Source of the DNA: Neocallimastix lanati (nom. inval.)
Taxonomy: Eukaryota > Neocallimastigomycota > Neocallimastigomycetes > Neocallimastigales > Neocallimastigaceae
Reading direction: 5' to 3'
Assembly (NCBI GenBank): GCA_016946835.1
Contig: JACVTC010000076.1
Location: 750,001 to 814,000, forward strand
DNA: 64,000 nt
Shown: piece after piece, positions 1-9,618 of the stretch
Position numbering within the stretch: position 1 is the first letter of the stretch
Layout: each line of letters begins with the position of its first letter
Program-made: the position numbers and the translations under genes
Notes under the pieces: model-generated
What the model saw: the letters and a program-made list of their open reading frames with translations, nothing else
The model's database searches: none
Told to the model about the DNA's origin: nothing

Positions 1-3000
1 TTTCCTGATATAATATTCTTCTTCAGTTTCCTCAGGAAGTCTTTCATCCATATTAATAGTAAGTCCAAATGGTTGTAAGTCTCTTCTACCGTATAGTAAT
101 TCGAAACTACTATACTTAGTCACTTCATTTCTACACGTCCTAAGTGCCCATAATGCACTTGGTAGAAGATCATCCCATTCCTTGTCATTACTTCCTAGAA
201 TCCTTAAGTATTTAGAGATTTCCCGGTTACGATTTTCTACCTCACCATTTGACGCAGGATGATATGTACTAATATAATGTACATAAACATCATTCAAATC
301 TAAAAAAGCCTTGGTTTTATCCGCTACAAATTGTGGTCCATTATCTGTTATTAATAATTCAGGAATTCCATGTCTTGCAAAAACATTAGTGAGAAATCTT
401 ATAATATCTTCTGATTCTGTTTTTTTTAATGGCTCTGCTTCTACCCATTTGGTTAGGTAATCTACTAAAACTATTATATATCGGTTTCCACGCTTTGTTC
501 TGTATAATGGTCCAATTAAATCTAATCCAACTCTAGAAAATGGTAGACCAGGTGGAGTAGCCAAATCTTCAGGATAGCTATTCGTTGGCTGAGGTTTGCA
601 AGTTTGGCAATTATGACAACATTTAATAAATAATTTGATATCTTTGATCATACCCTTCCAGTAAAAATCTCTTCTCAGCCTATGATAGGTTTTATAAATG
701 CCCTCATGTCCTATAGTATGAGCTGCATTTATTAATTTCCATTTTTCTTCTTGATTGTTGATAACTTTCCTTAATATATTATTTTGTTTATAATATAGTA
801 TATTATCTATTTTAACAAATTTTTGATTAATATAATTTTCTAAAAAATTATTTAAACAATTTCCACTATCCACAACATTATTGTTATTATTGTCATCAAC
901 TTTATTATTGTTATTATTAATATTATTATTACTATTATAAGGATCATTAATATTAATAAATATATTATTAATTTCTTCTTTTTTATCTTTATTATTATTT
1001 TCTAAAATTTTATATTCTTCAATTTTTTCATTTAGTATTCTTGTATTATTAACGCTATTAATAATATTATTATTTTTATCTTCATTATTTAGATTTTTAT
1101 TGACATCCTTATTTTCATTATTTAAATTTTTATTTTTATTTTTATTTTCATTATCCTCAATATTAATTTTATTTTTGACTTTATTGTTATTTTCCTTAAT
1201 AGTAAATTTATTTTTATTATTTTTGAAAGTGAATTTATTAATGTTTTCATTAATAATATTTTTATTATTATTTTCATTTGTAATATTTGTAATTTTGCTT
1301 TTATCTTTAATATTATCTCCATTATTTATTAACTTTTCCTTTAAATTATTTTTATATTTTCCAACGTTATTAGTTTCTTTGTTTTGGTTATTAAATAACC
1401 CCTCCCCCTCCTTAAAATTGTTATTAATATTTAAAGAATTTTTATTGTCATTGATATTAATTTTATAATCTTTTTTAACAGACATTCTAGATAAAGCATC
1501 AGCAACTACGTTTTTCTTACCTTCTTCATATTTAACATTAATTTTTAAAGTACTAAATTCTGTTATCCATCTTACATGGCGACTGGAAGTAGGTTCCTTA
1601 TTATTAAAAATATAAACTAATGGTTTGTGGTCAGTAAAAAGAATAGTTTCAAAACTATTGCCTGTAAGAAAAGGTTTAAATTTTTTTACACAATAGAAAG
1701 CAGCTAGACCTTCAAGTTCTGTTATACTATAGTTGTTTTCAGCGTTAGATAGAGTTCTACTTTCATAATATAAGGGTTTTTCAATGTTATTATCATCAAG
1801 TTGTAAAAGTACTCCTCCAATACCCGCTTTTGATGCATCAGTACGAATTATAAATGGCTTATTAAAATTAGGAGGTGATAAAATTGGAGCTTTAACTAGT
1901 TGAGTTTTTAAATATTCAAAGGCTATATTACATTTAGTAGACCAAATAAAAGGAGTATCTTTCTTAGTTAGTTCATATAAGGGTTTAGCAATTTGAGCAA
2001 AATTACTAATAAATTTCCGGTAGTACCCAATTGCTCCAAGGAATGAACGTAATTGTTTAATATTAGTAGGAGGTAACCAATTAGTAATTATTTCAATTTT
2101 AGAAATCATAGGTTTAATACCTTTAGTTGATAGAGTGTGACCTAATAAATCGACATCTTCTTGAAAGAAGTGGCATTTTTCGAAATTGACTTTGAGTCCA
2201 TTATTATTAAGAATTTGGAATACTTTTTCAATGTCTTTTACGTGTTGTTCCAACGAACTAGAATAAATAACTAAATCATCAATATAGATAAAAACACATA
2301 CACCAATTAGATCAAAGAAAATTCTATTCATCTCCCTTTGGAAGGTTGCGGGAGCATTACAAAGACCAAACGGCATGACTTCAAAATTAAAATTGCCATA
2401 CAAAGTAGTAAAACAAGTAATATCTTTATCATCAGGATGCATCGGAATTTGATGATATCCTGAAAATAAGTCAATCGTAGATAATATTGTGGTATCACCA
2501 CTGATATAATAAAGTATGTCATCAATAAGAGGAAGAGCATATGCATCCTTTAAAGTACAGTTATTAATCTTCCTATAATCAACACACATTCTAACTTGTC
2601 CATTTTTCTTCGGAACAAGTACAACGGGGGAAGACCACAGAGAACTAGAAGGTACTATTAATTTATTATTAATTAATTTAATTAATTCTCTTTTTAATGC
2701 GTCAGCTTGTACTTTTGAAACACGATATGCGCGTTGTTTTATGGGTTCTGTTCCAGGAATTAAATTTATTCTGTGAGGATATAATTTTGAGGATCCCAAA
2801 TCATCAGTTTTTAACGCTAGTACACTAATGTATTCTAAAAATAAATTTTCAACACTTGATTTTAGATGTTCTGGTAGTTTATTAATAATAGAATAAATCA
2901 TCTCAAATTTTGTCTTAGTATCGTTAATGGGTACGTTATCTTTATTGTCTATTACTTCATTTGTTATGACTAAAAGTGCTGGTATTAAATAAGTATTAAT

Positions 3001-3615
3001 ATTGTGTAATTTATTTTTATATTCTTTATCATTTATTTTAGCTTTAAGTAATTTAGAAGGATCATTTATTTCATCATTAAAATTTCTTTCTGAAACATTT
3101 TTAAGTGAATTATGAGAATTTAATTTTGACATATCATTATTAATATTTTCAGTATTTATTTTAGAATTATTTATTTTTTTATAAATGATTTCGTTATTTT
3201 TATTTTCAATCCTATTTATTTGTTCAGTAATTATTTTAGGATTATTTATTTTATTATTAGAGATATCATTATTATTTTTTTCAATATTATTTAAATTTGA
3301 ATTAATATTATTATCAATTATAACATCAAGAAAACATGATGGATCATCTTTAAAATTATTAATATGAATATTTGGAATATCAGATTCCACATAAATAAAG
3401 AAGGTATTATTATCATTATTATTTATATCCAACTCATCATTTAATTTATTTTCATTAATGTCAGAACATTCATCACTTAAACTATCATCATTATTATTTT
3501 CATCTAATTCTTGATCACCTTCATTTGTTTCATCAGTAGGTTTAAGATTAACATCATAAAATAATGAGGCTAGTTTAACAAAATTATTATCATCATCAAT
3601 ATGATAGAGTATCAT
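1..3615 (-). CDS. pol: Ty3/gypsy Pol, RT-RNase H-integrase part (copy 1, partial)
   Basis: The frame is open for about 1,200 codons with no stop, and is cut by the window edge. From the N-terminus: an Asn/Lys-rich linker (about 2900-3600); reverse transcriptase with LSTIDLFSGYHQ (near 2440-2490) and the catalytic YIDD (near 2280); RNase H with RTDAS (near 1830) and TDHKPL (near 1620); an Asn/Lys low-complexity insert of roughly 200 residues (about 800-1480); an integrase HHCC zinc domain with H-x-x-x-H and CHNCQTC (about 600-720); and the integrase core with DLIGPL, TDNGPQF and NGEVENRN supplying D, D and E (about 520, 350, 240). The integrase C-terminus is missing. It has no start codon of its own: in the family it is made as part of Gag-Pol. 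Compared with copy 2, two bases are missing around 3608-3612, which puts it out of frame with the protease ORF. Confidence 0.93.
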   Translation of the reverse strand, partial: MILYHIDDDNNFVKLASLFYDVNLKPTDETNEGDQELDENNNDDSLSDECSDINENKLNDELDINNNDNNTFFIYVESDIPNIHINNFKDDPSCFLDVIIDNNINSNLNNIEKNNNDISNNKINNPKIITEQINRIENKNNEIIYKKINNSKINTENINNDMSKLNSHNSLKNVSERNFNDEINDPSKLLKAKINDKEYKNKLHNINTYLIPALLVITNEVIDNKDNVPINDTKTKFEMIYSIINKLPEHLKSSVENLFLEYISVLALKTDDLGSSKLYPHRINLIPGTEPIKQRAYRVSKVQADALKRELIKLINNKLIVPSSSLWSSPVVLVPKKNGQVRMCVDYRKINNCTLKDAYALPLIDDILYYISGDTTILSTIDLFSGYHQIPMHPDDKDITCFTTLYGNFNFEVMPFGLCNAPATFQREMNRIFFDLIGVCVFIYIDDLVIYSSSLEQHVKDIEKVFQILNNNGLKVNFEKCHFFQEDVDLLGHTLSTKGIKPMISKIEIITNWLPPTNIKQLRSFLGAIGYYRKFISNFAQIAKPLYELTKKDTPFIWSTKCNIAFEYLKTQLVKAPILSPPNFNKPFIIRTDASKAGIGGVLLQLDDNNIEKPLYYESRTLSNAENNYSITELEGLAAFYCVKKFKPFLTGNSFETILFTDHKPLVYIFNNKEPTSSRHVRWITEFSTLKINVKYEEGKKNVVADALSRMSVKKDYKININDNKNSLNINNNFKEGEGLFNNQNKETNNVGKYKNNLKEKLINNGDNIKDKSKITNITNENNNKNIINENINKFTFKNNKNKFTIKENNNKVKNKINIEDNENKNKNKNLNNENKDVNKNLNNEDKNNNIINSVNNTRILNEKIEEYKILENNNKDKKEEINNIFININDPYNSNNNINNNNNKVDDNNNNNVVDSGNCLNNFLENYINQKFVKIDNILYYKQNNILRKVINNQEEKWKLINAAHTIGHEGIYKTYHRLRRDFYWKGMIKDIKLFIKCCHNCQTCKPQPTNSYPEDLATPPGLPFSRVGLDLIGPLYRTKRGNRYIIVLVDYLTKWVEAEPLKKTESEDIIRFLTNVFARHGIPELLITDNGPQFVADKTKAFLDLNDVYVHYISTYHPASNGEVENRNREISKYLRILGSNDKEWDDLLPSALWALRTCRNEVTKYSSFELLYGRRDLQPFGLTINMDERLPEETEEEYYIRK

Positions 3616-5440
3616 TTACTAAGTTTATATCAAAACGATTTCTTTTTAAAGTATCAACACCAATTAATATATCAAATATATCATCTTTCTCTATTTTTCT
3701 AAAATAATCTACAAATGTGTAATTTCCAATAGTTATTGATAATTCATAAATATCAGAGTCAATAGAATTATTTGAATAAACTTGAAAAATCTTCTCTGAT
3801 ATTCTTCCAATAGGATTTTTATTAATATTATATTTTTTCAGAGCTGAGGATGTAATTAAATTTACACTAGCACAAGAGTCAAGGAATATTTCTACTGGTT
3901 TTTTATCAACTGTTCCTTTGACTTTAATCACCTTGTGCTGACTTATAATATTCATAACATTAATTAGTGAAGTATTTGCTTTTGTTGTATTATTCCCTTT
4001 TCCTTCTGTTAAACGTAAAGCTTTAGTAAATTCTGATCTAAACTTTGGGAATAAGTCTAATAAGTAAACTAGTTTTGTTATTACTTCAGTTGAAGCTACC
4101 TCCTTAATTAAATCATTTATTTTATATTCTTTAAAAGTTTCCATCATTTTAATGTGTTTTTCCGGTTTATTAAATTCTTGAGTGATGGCAATTTTATTAT
4201 TATTATTTTCTTCACTTAATATTTCTTTTATTTTTTCCTTTTTATTAATTTTTTTAGCATTCCTTATATTTGGTTGATTAATTACCGAAAGGTCAAGGTA
4301 ATTTAATTTATTTGTATCTATATTATTATTATCCTTATCTTGTAATATATTATTTTTCGGAGAATTATTATTATGTATTTCTTTTTTCTTAGTTATTAAA
4401 TTTTCATTATTTTTAGAGTTAGTAATATTACTGTGTTTTTTATTATTTATTTCTGTATCTGTTAGAGAAATATTATCATGAATTTCAATTATATCATTAA
4501 AAGAAACATTTTTATTATTAGTTTTTGGAATATTTTTTTCATTAATTATATCAAATTTTCTAATAGTGTTATTTATTTCTTCATTATTTGGGAAATCATT
4601 AGTTGTCACATTAATTTCTTCCGTTTCCATATTTGAGTTTGTAGATTTATTAATTTTATTATTTAATTTACTTTGAATCTTTTTTTTTATTGCAGGTGTG
4701 ATAATTGGGACAGGATTATCTGTTAACTTTTTCTTAACTTCTTTTAGAAAAGGAGTTGATTTTGAATTATTTTTATTTCCTTTTTTCTGAACCACTGCCG
4801 CAATTTCCTCCACTTCATCATTATCATTGAAATCATTATTATATTCATTTATTTCATCATTTTCAATATTATTTTCTTCTTTGTTTAAATAATAAATATT
4901 ACTATTTTTTTCCATGTAATTTTGATTATTAGAATAATCAGGATAATTATTATATTTATTAACTTCATCTTCATAATAATCATTATGCATTAAATGTTCA
5001 TTATTATCATAATTACTCTCATTTAATTTTATATTATTAGAAAAGTTATTATTTTCAACATTATTATTATATTTATTGTTGTTTATAATTTCGCCCTCCA
5101 TTTTAAAATTGTTTTTATTATTAATATTGTTAATATTATTTATATTATCATTATCACTTGTATAATTATTAATATTTTTAAAATTATTATATATAACATT
5201 GTTAGGAGAATTATCATAATTCATGTTGCTATTAACTTTTTTTATTTTGTCACTATCATTATTATAATTATATTTTCCATTATCATTATAAAGAATTTTA
5301 TTAGTTTCCATTATATGATTATTATTATTTAAATCTAATGAATATGTTAAATTCACATATTCGTTATTATTGTTTTTATTATAGTTAATATTTTGTTGAT
5401 TGGTTTGTTTAGTGGAAGTTATCCTTCTCCCAATATTTAG
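3596..5440 (-). CDS. pol: Ty3/gypsy Pol N-terminal part with aspartic protease (copy 1)
   Basis: This frame is entered by a -1 shift from gag at 5440-5446. No ATG is needed; a GTG at 5354-5356 is not a believable start. The first two thirds are poly-Asn and charged low complexity with no recognisable fold. The retroviral-type aspartic protease lies near the end, with active-site motif IFLDSCASVNLI near 3855-3900 and a C-terminal ILIGVDTL block near 3650. The motif has Cys where the family usually has Gly (D-S-G). The ORF ends in TGA at 3596, about ten codons after that block, where copy 2 reads straight on into RT. The stop is reached through a 2-base deletion in a TAT-repeat context, so it is a broken join, not a natural protein end. 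Confidence 0.85.
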   Translation of the reverse strand, partial: LNIGRRITSTKQTNQQNINYNKNNNNEYVNLTYSLDLNNNNHIMETNKILYNDNGKYNYNNDSDKIKKVNSNMNYDNSPNNVIYNNFKNINNYTSDNDNINNINNINNKNNFKMEGEIINNNKYNNNVENNNFSNNIKLNESNYDNNEHLMHNDYYEDEVNKYNNYPDYSNNQNYMEKNSNIYYLNKEENNIENDEINEYNNDFNDNDEVEEIAAVVQKKGNKNNSKSTPFLKEVKKKLTDNPVPIITPAIKKKIQSKLNNKINKSTNSNMETEEINVTTNDFPNNEEINNTIRKFDIINEKNIPKTNNKNVSFNDIIEIHDNISLTDTEINNKKHSNITNSKNNENLITKKKEIHNNNSPKNNILQDKDNNNIDTNKLNYLDLSVINQPNIRNAKKINKKEKIKEILSEENNNNKIAITQEFNKPEKHIKMMETFKEYKINDLIKEVASTEVITKLVYLLDLFPKFRSEFTKALRLTEGKGNNTTKANTSLINVMNIISQHKVIKVKGTVDKKPVEIFLDSCASVNLITSSALKKYNINKNPIGRISEKIFQVYSNNSIDSDIYELSITIGNYTFVDYFRKIEKDDIFDILIGVDTLKRNRFDINLVNDTLSY

Positions 5441-5446
5441 TTTAAA
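5414..5446 (-). promoter_or_regulatory. Programmed -1 ribosomal frameshift signal, copy 1 gag-pol
   Basis: At the end of gag the zero-frame codons are CAT TTA AAC TAA, giving the canonical slippery heptamer T TTA AAC (5440-5446) right before the stop. An 8-nt spacer follows, then a 5-bp hairpin GGGAG/CTTCC (5427-5431 with 5414-5418, one G-U pair, 8-nt loop). A -1 slip enters the pol frame. Heptamer, spacer length and hairpin are the same in copy 2. Confidence 0.8.
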
Positions 5447-6626
5447 TGATTATTATTAAGAAGTCCTTTTTCCTCCATTTCTGCTAATTGCTTAAATGTA
5501 TAAGGGCATTTGTTACTCTTGTGTCCTTCTTGGTAACAACGATGGCAATATAATGTAGAATTTGGGCTGTTTAAATCTAACCCTTGCTGAATTCTATTTT
5601 GAATATCGGAGTTATTAATAAATTGTTCTTTTCTATTTTTTATATACGGATTTTTGATTTGATTATTTTGATCATGATAATTATTATATCCTTGAATATT
5701 ATTATAATTATTTTGTGGAACTCCAGCATTATAATTATTAGTTCCATTGTTTATATAATTAAAATTATTATTTCTTCTATTACTGCTATTATTAAAATTA
5801 TTTATATTTCCATTTGTACGGTATTTACCATAAGGATTATTGAGTGTAGCTCTATTTGGATTATATAAATTAAAATTATTACTATTATTAAAAGAATATT
5901 CATTATTATTAGTATTCCAGTTATTGTTAATCATATTATTATTTTGTTGATAATTATTTCTTGGATCTGCATTAAAATAATTAAATGTAGGATTTCTATT
6001 TCTTCTTGGGAAACTAGTATTTTGAGTCAACATAGATAAATTTCTAATATTTCTTTTATTGTTAGTTGTTCTAATTTGATATTCTTCATTACTATTATTA
6101 TTATCTGGTTTGTTCCATTCCTTCTCTGCTTCTTCAGCCGTTTCAGCAATTTCATAAGCTTCATTCAAGGAATCACATTTAGACATAAATACTTGAGAAT
6201 AAGCAAAATTCCTTGACTTTATAGCGTTCCTATAAGTTTTTACTGAAACAATTTTTTGGTAGTCTCTTGACAGATCGTGATATAATCTTCTATATCTATC
6301 ATTAAAAGTTTTTATTGTTTCATTTTCTTTAATTTTTAATCCTTGAAGGTAGGTCAACTTATCTCCTTCGGTAATTCCAAGATGTTCTTCTACTGCCTTT
6401 TGAATTTCCTTAAGAGAAGGGTACACACCTGTTCTTTTATTTATTAGTCTTCTTAAAACGGCTTTAGTATTTGAATCCACAGCTTCAGAAGCCCAAGTAA
6501 AAATTCTTTCCGGGTCTTTTATATTGCAAACTCTCATTAAGTTGCTAAGGTCTTCAATCCAATCCACTACATTATTTTCATAGTCTTCTAACATAGGGAG
6601 GACTTTATAAATTTTCAAAGAATCCA

Positions 6627-6627
<1 letters not shown>
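5437..6627 (-). CDS. gag: Gag nucleocapsid protein, Ty3/gypsy copy 1
   Basis: 396 residues from an ATG at 6627. This is the structural protein of the virus-like particle. The N-terminal half is an alpha-helical capsid-like region (LEDYENNVVDWIEDL near the start; a YRRLYHDL segment mid-way) that aligns by eye with copy 2 Gag. The middle is strongly Asn-rich. The C-terminus has one CCHC zinc knuckle, CHRCYQEGHKSNKC, for genomic RNA binding. The last residues KQLAEMEEKGLLNNNHLN are nearly those of copy 2 and overlap the frameshift site. The ORF is intact. Confidence 0.92.
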
Positions 6628-6668
<41 letters not shown>

Positions 6669-7069
6669 ATTTATTATTTTTTTTTTTTATAATGTATATT
6701 ATATATTATTATTTATTTTTATTATAAATATATAATTCTCTGATTTTCTTGGCTATTTGTTTTAAATTTTCAAGGCTGTGAATTATATCTACTCTCTTGA
6801 CTTACTCAATTTTCGATTCTATTCACCCTTTATTCTCTTTAAAACAAATCCAGTACTCTCTCAGTATTAATATATTTTTATAAATGAATTTATATTTTTT
6901 AAAATATTTATAAAATAACCACAATTTATTATAAATTTTTTTTTTTTTTTTTTTTTTTATAAAATTTTTTTTTTTTTTTTATAATTTTTTTTTTATAAAT
7001 TTTTTTTTTATAATTATTATTTATTTAATTTTTATACTATATTTTCACGATATTTTCCTGCTTGCTTCG

Positions 7070-7085
7070 CCCGGATTCTCCACCA
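7070..7085 (-). other. Primer binding site of Ty3/gypsy copy 1
   Basis: Read on the minus strand, TGGTGGAGAATCCGGG begins with TGG, the complement of a tRNA CCA end, and lies 8 nt inside the 5' LTR. The first nine bases also fit the 3' end of the tRNA-Ala in this window, but the rest do not, so the priming tRNA is unassigned. The leader between here and gag (6628-7069) holds long T runs and no ORF. Confidence 0.65.
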
Positions 7086-7093
7086 AAAATGGT

Positions 7094-7626
7094 TGATACA
7101 ATTAATTTAAAAAGTATCATAAAATATGGGAAAAGCAAGAGGGAATTAATCAAGAAATATCGTATTTATGAAATAGTATAATAATTATTATATATTTATA
7201 TAATACACTCAAATTATTATTTTAGAATATAATGTTCATTTTATTATGTTTATTTATTAAAATTATTCACTTTATTATATTTATTTATTAAAATAATTAT
7301 TCACTATTATTCATTCTCAATTAATACATTTCAATAAAAATAAAAACACAACATTTTTTTTTATAATTAAAACTTCCTAATTTTTATCTTATTATTCTCT
7401 ATATTATTATTATTTAAAATTTGTACTTTTACATAATTAATTATATTATATATATTTTTATAATAAACTTATATTAATAATAAAATAATAAAATAATTTT
7501 ATAATATTATATCTTATTAAATATTAATTTTAACTTATTTAGAAAATATTAATAATAAAATTATTTACAATAATATTTAAAATAATAATTATATCACTTT
7601 ACATTCTTATTAAATATCTCGTATCA
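7094..7626 (-). repeat. 5' LTR of Ty3/gypsy copy 1
   Basis: The segment is bounded by TGATAC and GTATCA, a 6-bp inverted terminus of the TG...CA type. It lies directly upstream of the primer binding site, as a 5' LTR should. It is 533 bp, very AT-rich, and its body is unlike the copy 2 LTR. The matching 3' LTR must lie left of the window, so the boundary rests on the termini and position only. Confidence 0.75.
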
Positions 7627-7629
7627 AAC

Positions 7630-8176
7630 TGATACGTTATTTTTATAAGTATCAATGTTTTTGTGGTTAGCAAGATTGTATTAAATAAAAATATATTCTA
7701 ATATAAAAATATATAATTACAATACACGTTAATATTAAAACAAAATATAAAAAAAATTATAGTTTTGTCGTTTTATTTATTTATTTAAATTATTTATGTC
7801 GTAATACAAATTTTATAATAAAATGTTATTAAAGATCTTATTAATTATTTATTTCTAACTAACTTATTACTATTAGAATTTTTGATAAATAAATATATTC
7901 CCCAAATATATTTATTTTAACCAATTTTATCTCTATTTTTTTTTTTAAATAAAAAAACCTCCTTTTCTTTAAAGAATTATAATAATTTTTCTTTTATATT
8001 TCTAATTTCTAATTTACTATAAATTAAATCCTATTGGCTATTAACTAATTAAATAAATTTAATAATTTTTATATTACTATTTATTATTATAATATACATA
8101 TATAATTTAACTAATTATTTATTATATTTAATTTTATTTCTTGATAATATTCTCTTTTTATTTAAATACTGCATCA
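7630..8176 (-). repeat. 3' LTR of Ty3/gypsy copy 2
   Basis: Matches 15740-16286 base for base as far as I could follow. It starts TGATACG and ends GCATCA on the plus strand, so TG...CA in either direction. The element interior just inside it (8177-8190, GCGGGGGCG on the minus strand) is the only G-rich stretch nearby and may be the plus-strand priming tract, though it is not a pure purine run. Confidence 0.95.
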
Positions 8177-8269
8177 AGACGCCCCCGCTTAGCCTAGACT
8201 TCGTCCCTTGAAGTCCTAAAAAATATATATATATATATATATATAAATCCATTTAAATTTGCTAGTTTG

Positions 8270-8314
<45 letters not shown>

Positions 8315-8427
8315 AAAATTAATCTTTGTTCAAAAAAAAAATTTTATATGAATTATTATTATTTTATTGGTCAATTATTAATTCATTGAACATGTGAAGT
8401 TTATCAATGTAAATGTCTTATTCATGG

Positions 8428-8513
<86 letters not shown>

Positions 8514-9326
8514 GGTATGTATATTATGTTATTATTGTTATTATTATTATTATTATAATATATTTAAATTGATGATTACATATTTAAATTGATAATTACA
8601 TTCAATAATTATTTTTATTAATTGATTTAATTTCATTGTTACCATTTGTTATATAAATATATATATATTTGGAAATATCGTATAATTTAGAATTTATAAC
8701 GTCAAATTTCTTTGTCAAATCTCATTATGTTCACATTATTTTCTTTTCGCCATGTATTTTTTTAATTATCATTAATATGTATTATAATCATTATTATCCA
8801 AATAAAATTACAATTAAAAAAAATAAAATAATCTTTTGAATCAATGTCTTAATTTAGTGTTGAACCTATGGTTTTAAAATATATACTATTATTATTTTTA
8901 TATATTATTATATTATTATATCTATCTATAACATTCATATTATTTTATATTATAATACTATCTATTTTGTTATTTTAGTTAATAATATATATTATTATAC
9001 TATCTTTTTGTTATTTCATCTATATTTTATTATTTTACTCAATATATAATATTTATATTATTATACTATCTATTTGTTATATTATCAATATTTTATTATT
9101 TTACTCAATATATAATATTTATATTATTATACTATCTATTTGTTATATTATTAATATTTTATTATTTTACTCAATATATAATATTTATATTATTATACTA
9201 TCTATTACGTTATATTGTCTATATTATAGTTAATTATACTATCTATACTATCTATGTTTATATATTTTATTATTATATCTAATATAATCAGTTCTTATAT
9301 ATAATTATTATTATTATTATTATTAT

Positions 9327-9380
<54 letters not shown>

Positions 9381-9489
9381 AAAATTTATCAAATGTTAAG
9401 TAATAAATAAAATAAATTTCAAAATTATAAGTTTTAAATTCAGATTTTGAAATTTCAATTTTGAGGTTTTGAAGTTTCAATATAATTTA

Positions 9490-9535
<46 letters not shown>

Positions 9536-9540
9536 CTGTT

Positions 9541-9601
<61 letters not shown>

Positions 9602-9618
9602 TATATATATATGTATCC
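8177..9618 (-). other. Long non-coding 3' region of copy 2
   Basis: About 1.44 kb lies between the pol stop and the 3' LTR. No ORF with family resemblance was seen in either strand, and nothing like env. It contains several T runs of 30-110 bases (8275-8310, 8430-8507, 9330-9375, 9542-9600), an ATT run and a 66-bp tandem repeat. Confidence 0.7.
9011..9215. repeat. 66-bp tandem repeat, about three copies
   Basis: The block containing TATTTTACTCAATATATAAT recurs at offsets of exactly 66 bases (phrase starts at 9031, 9097 and 9163). It lies inside the 3' region of Ty3/gypsy copy 2. Confidence 0.85.

Larger units (their letters stand above)
1..7626 (-). mobile_element. Ty3/gypsy LTR retrotransposon copy 1 (3' end outside window)
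   Basis: Order on the minus strand is 5' LTR (7094-7626), primer binding site, leader, gag, a -1 frameshift signal, a protease ORF, then RT-RNase H-integrase running off the left edge. The PR-RT-RH-IN order defines Ty3/gypsy. It is related to but clearly diverged from copy 2 and has a different LTR and primer site. The protease ORF and RT ORF are out of register by a 2-base loss near 3610, so this copy is probably dead unless that is a sequencing error. Its LTR ends 3 bp from copy 2. With copy 2 removed it would lie about 15 bp upstream of the tRNA-Ile gene. Confidence 0.93.

Noticed and set aside
8177-9618. Possible env-like third ORF in Ty3 copy 2
   Set aside because: The only open frame is poly-Lys/Asn from homopolymers; no signal peptide, membrane segment or glycoprotein feature.
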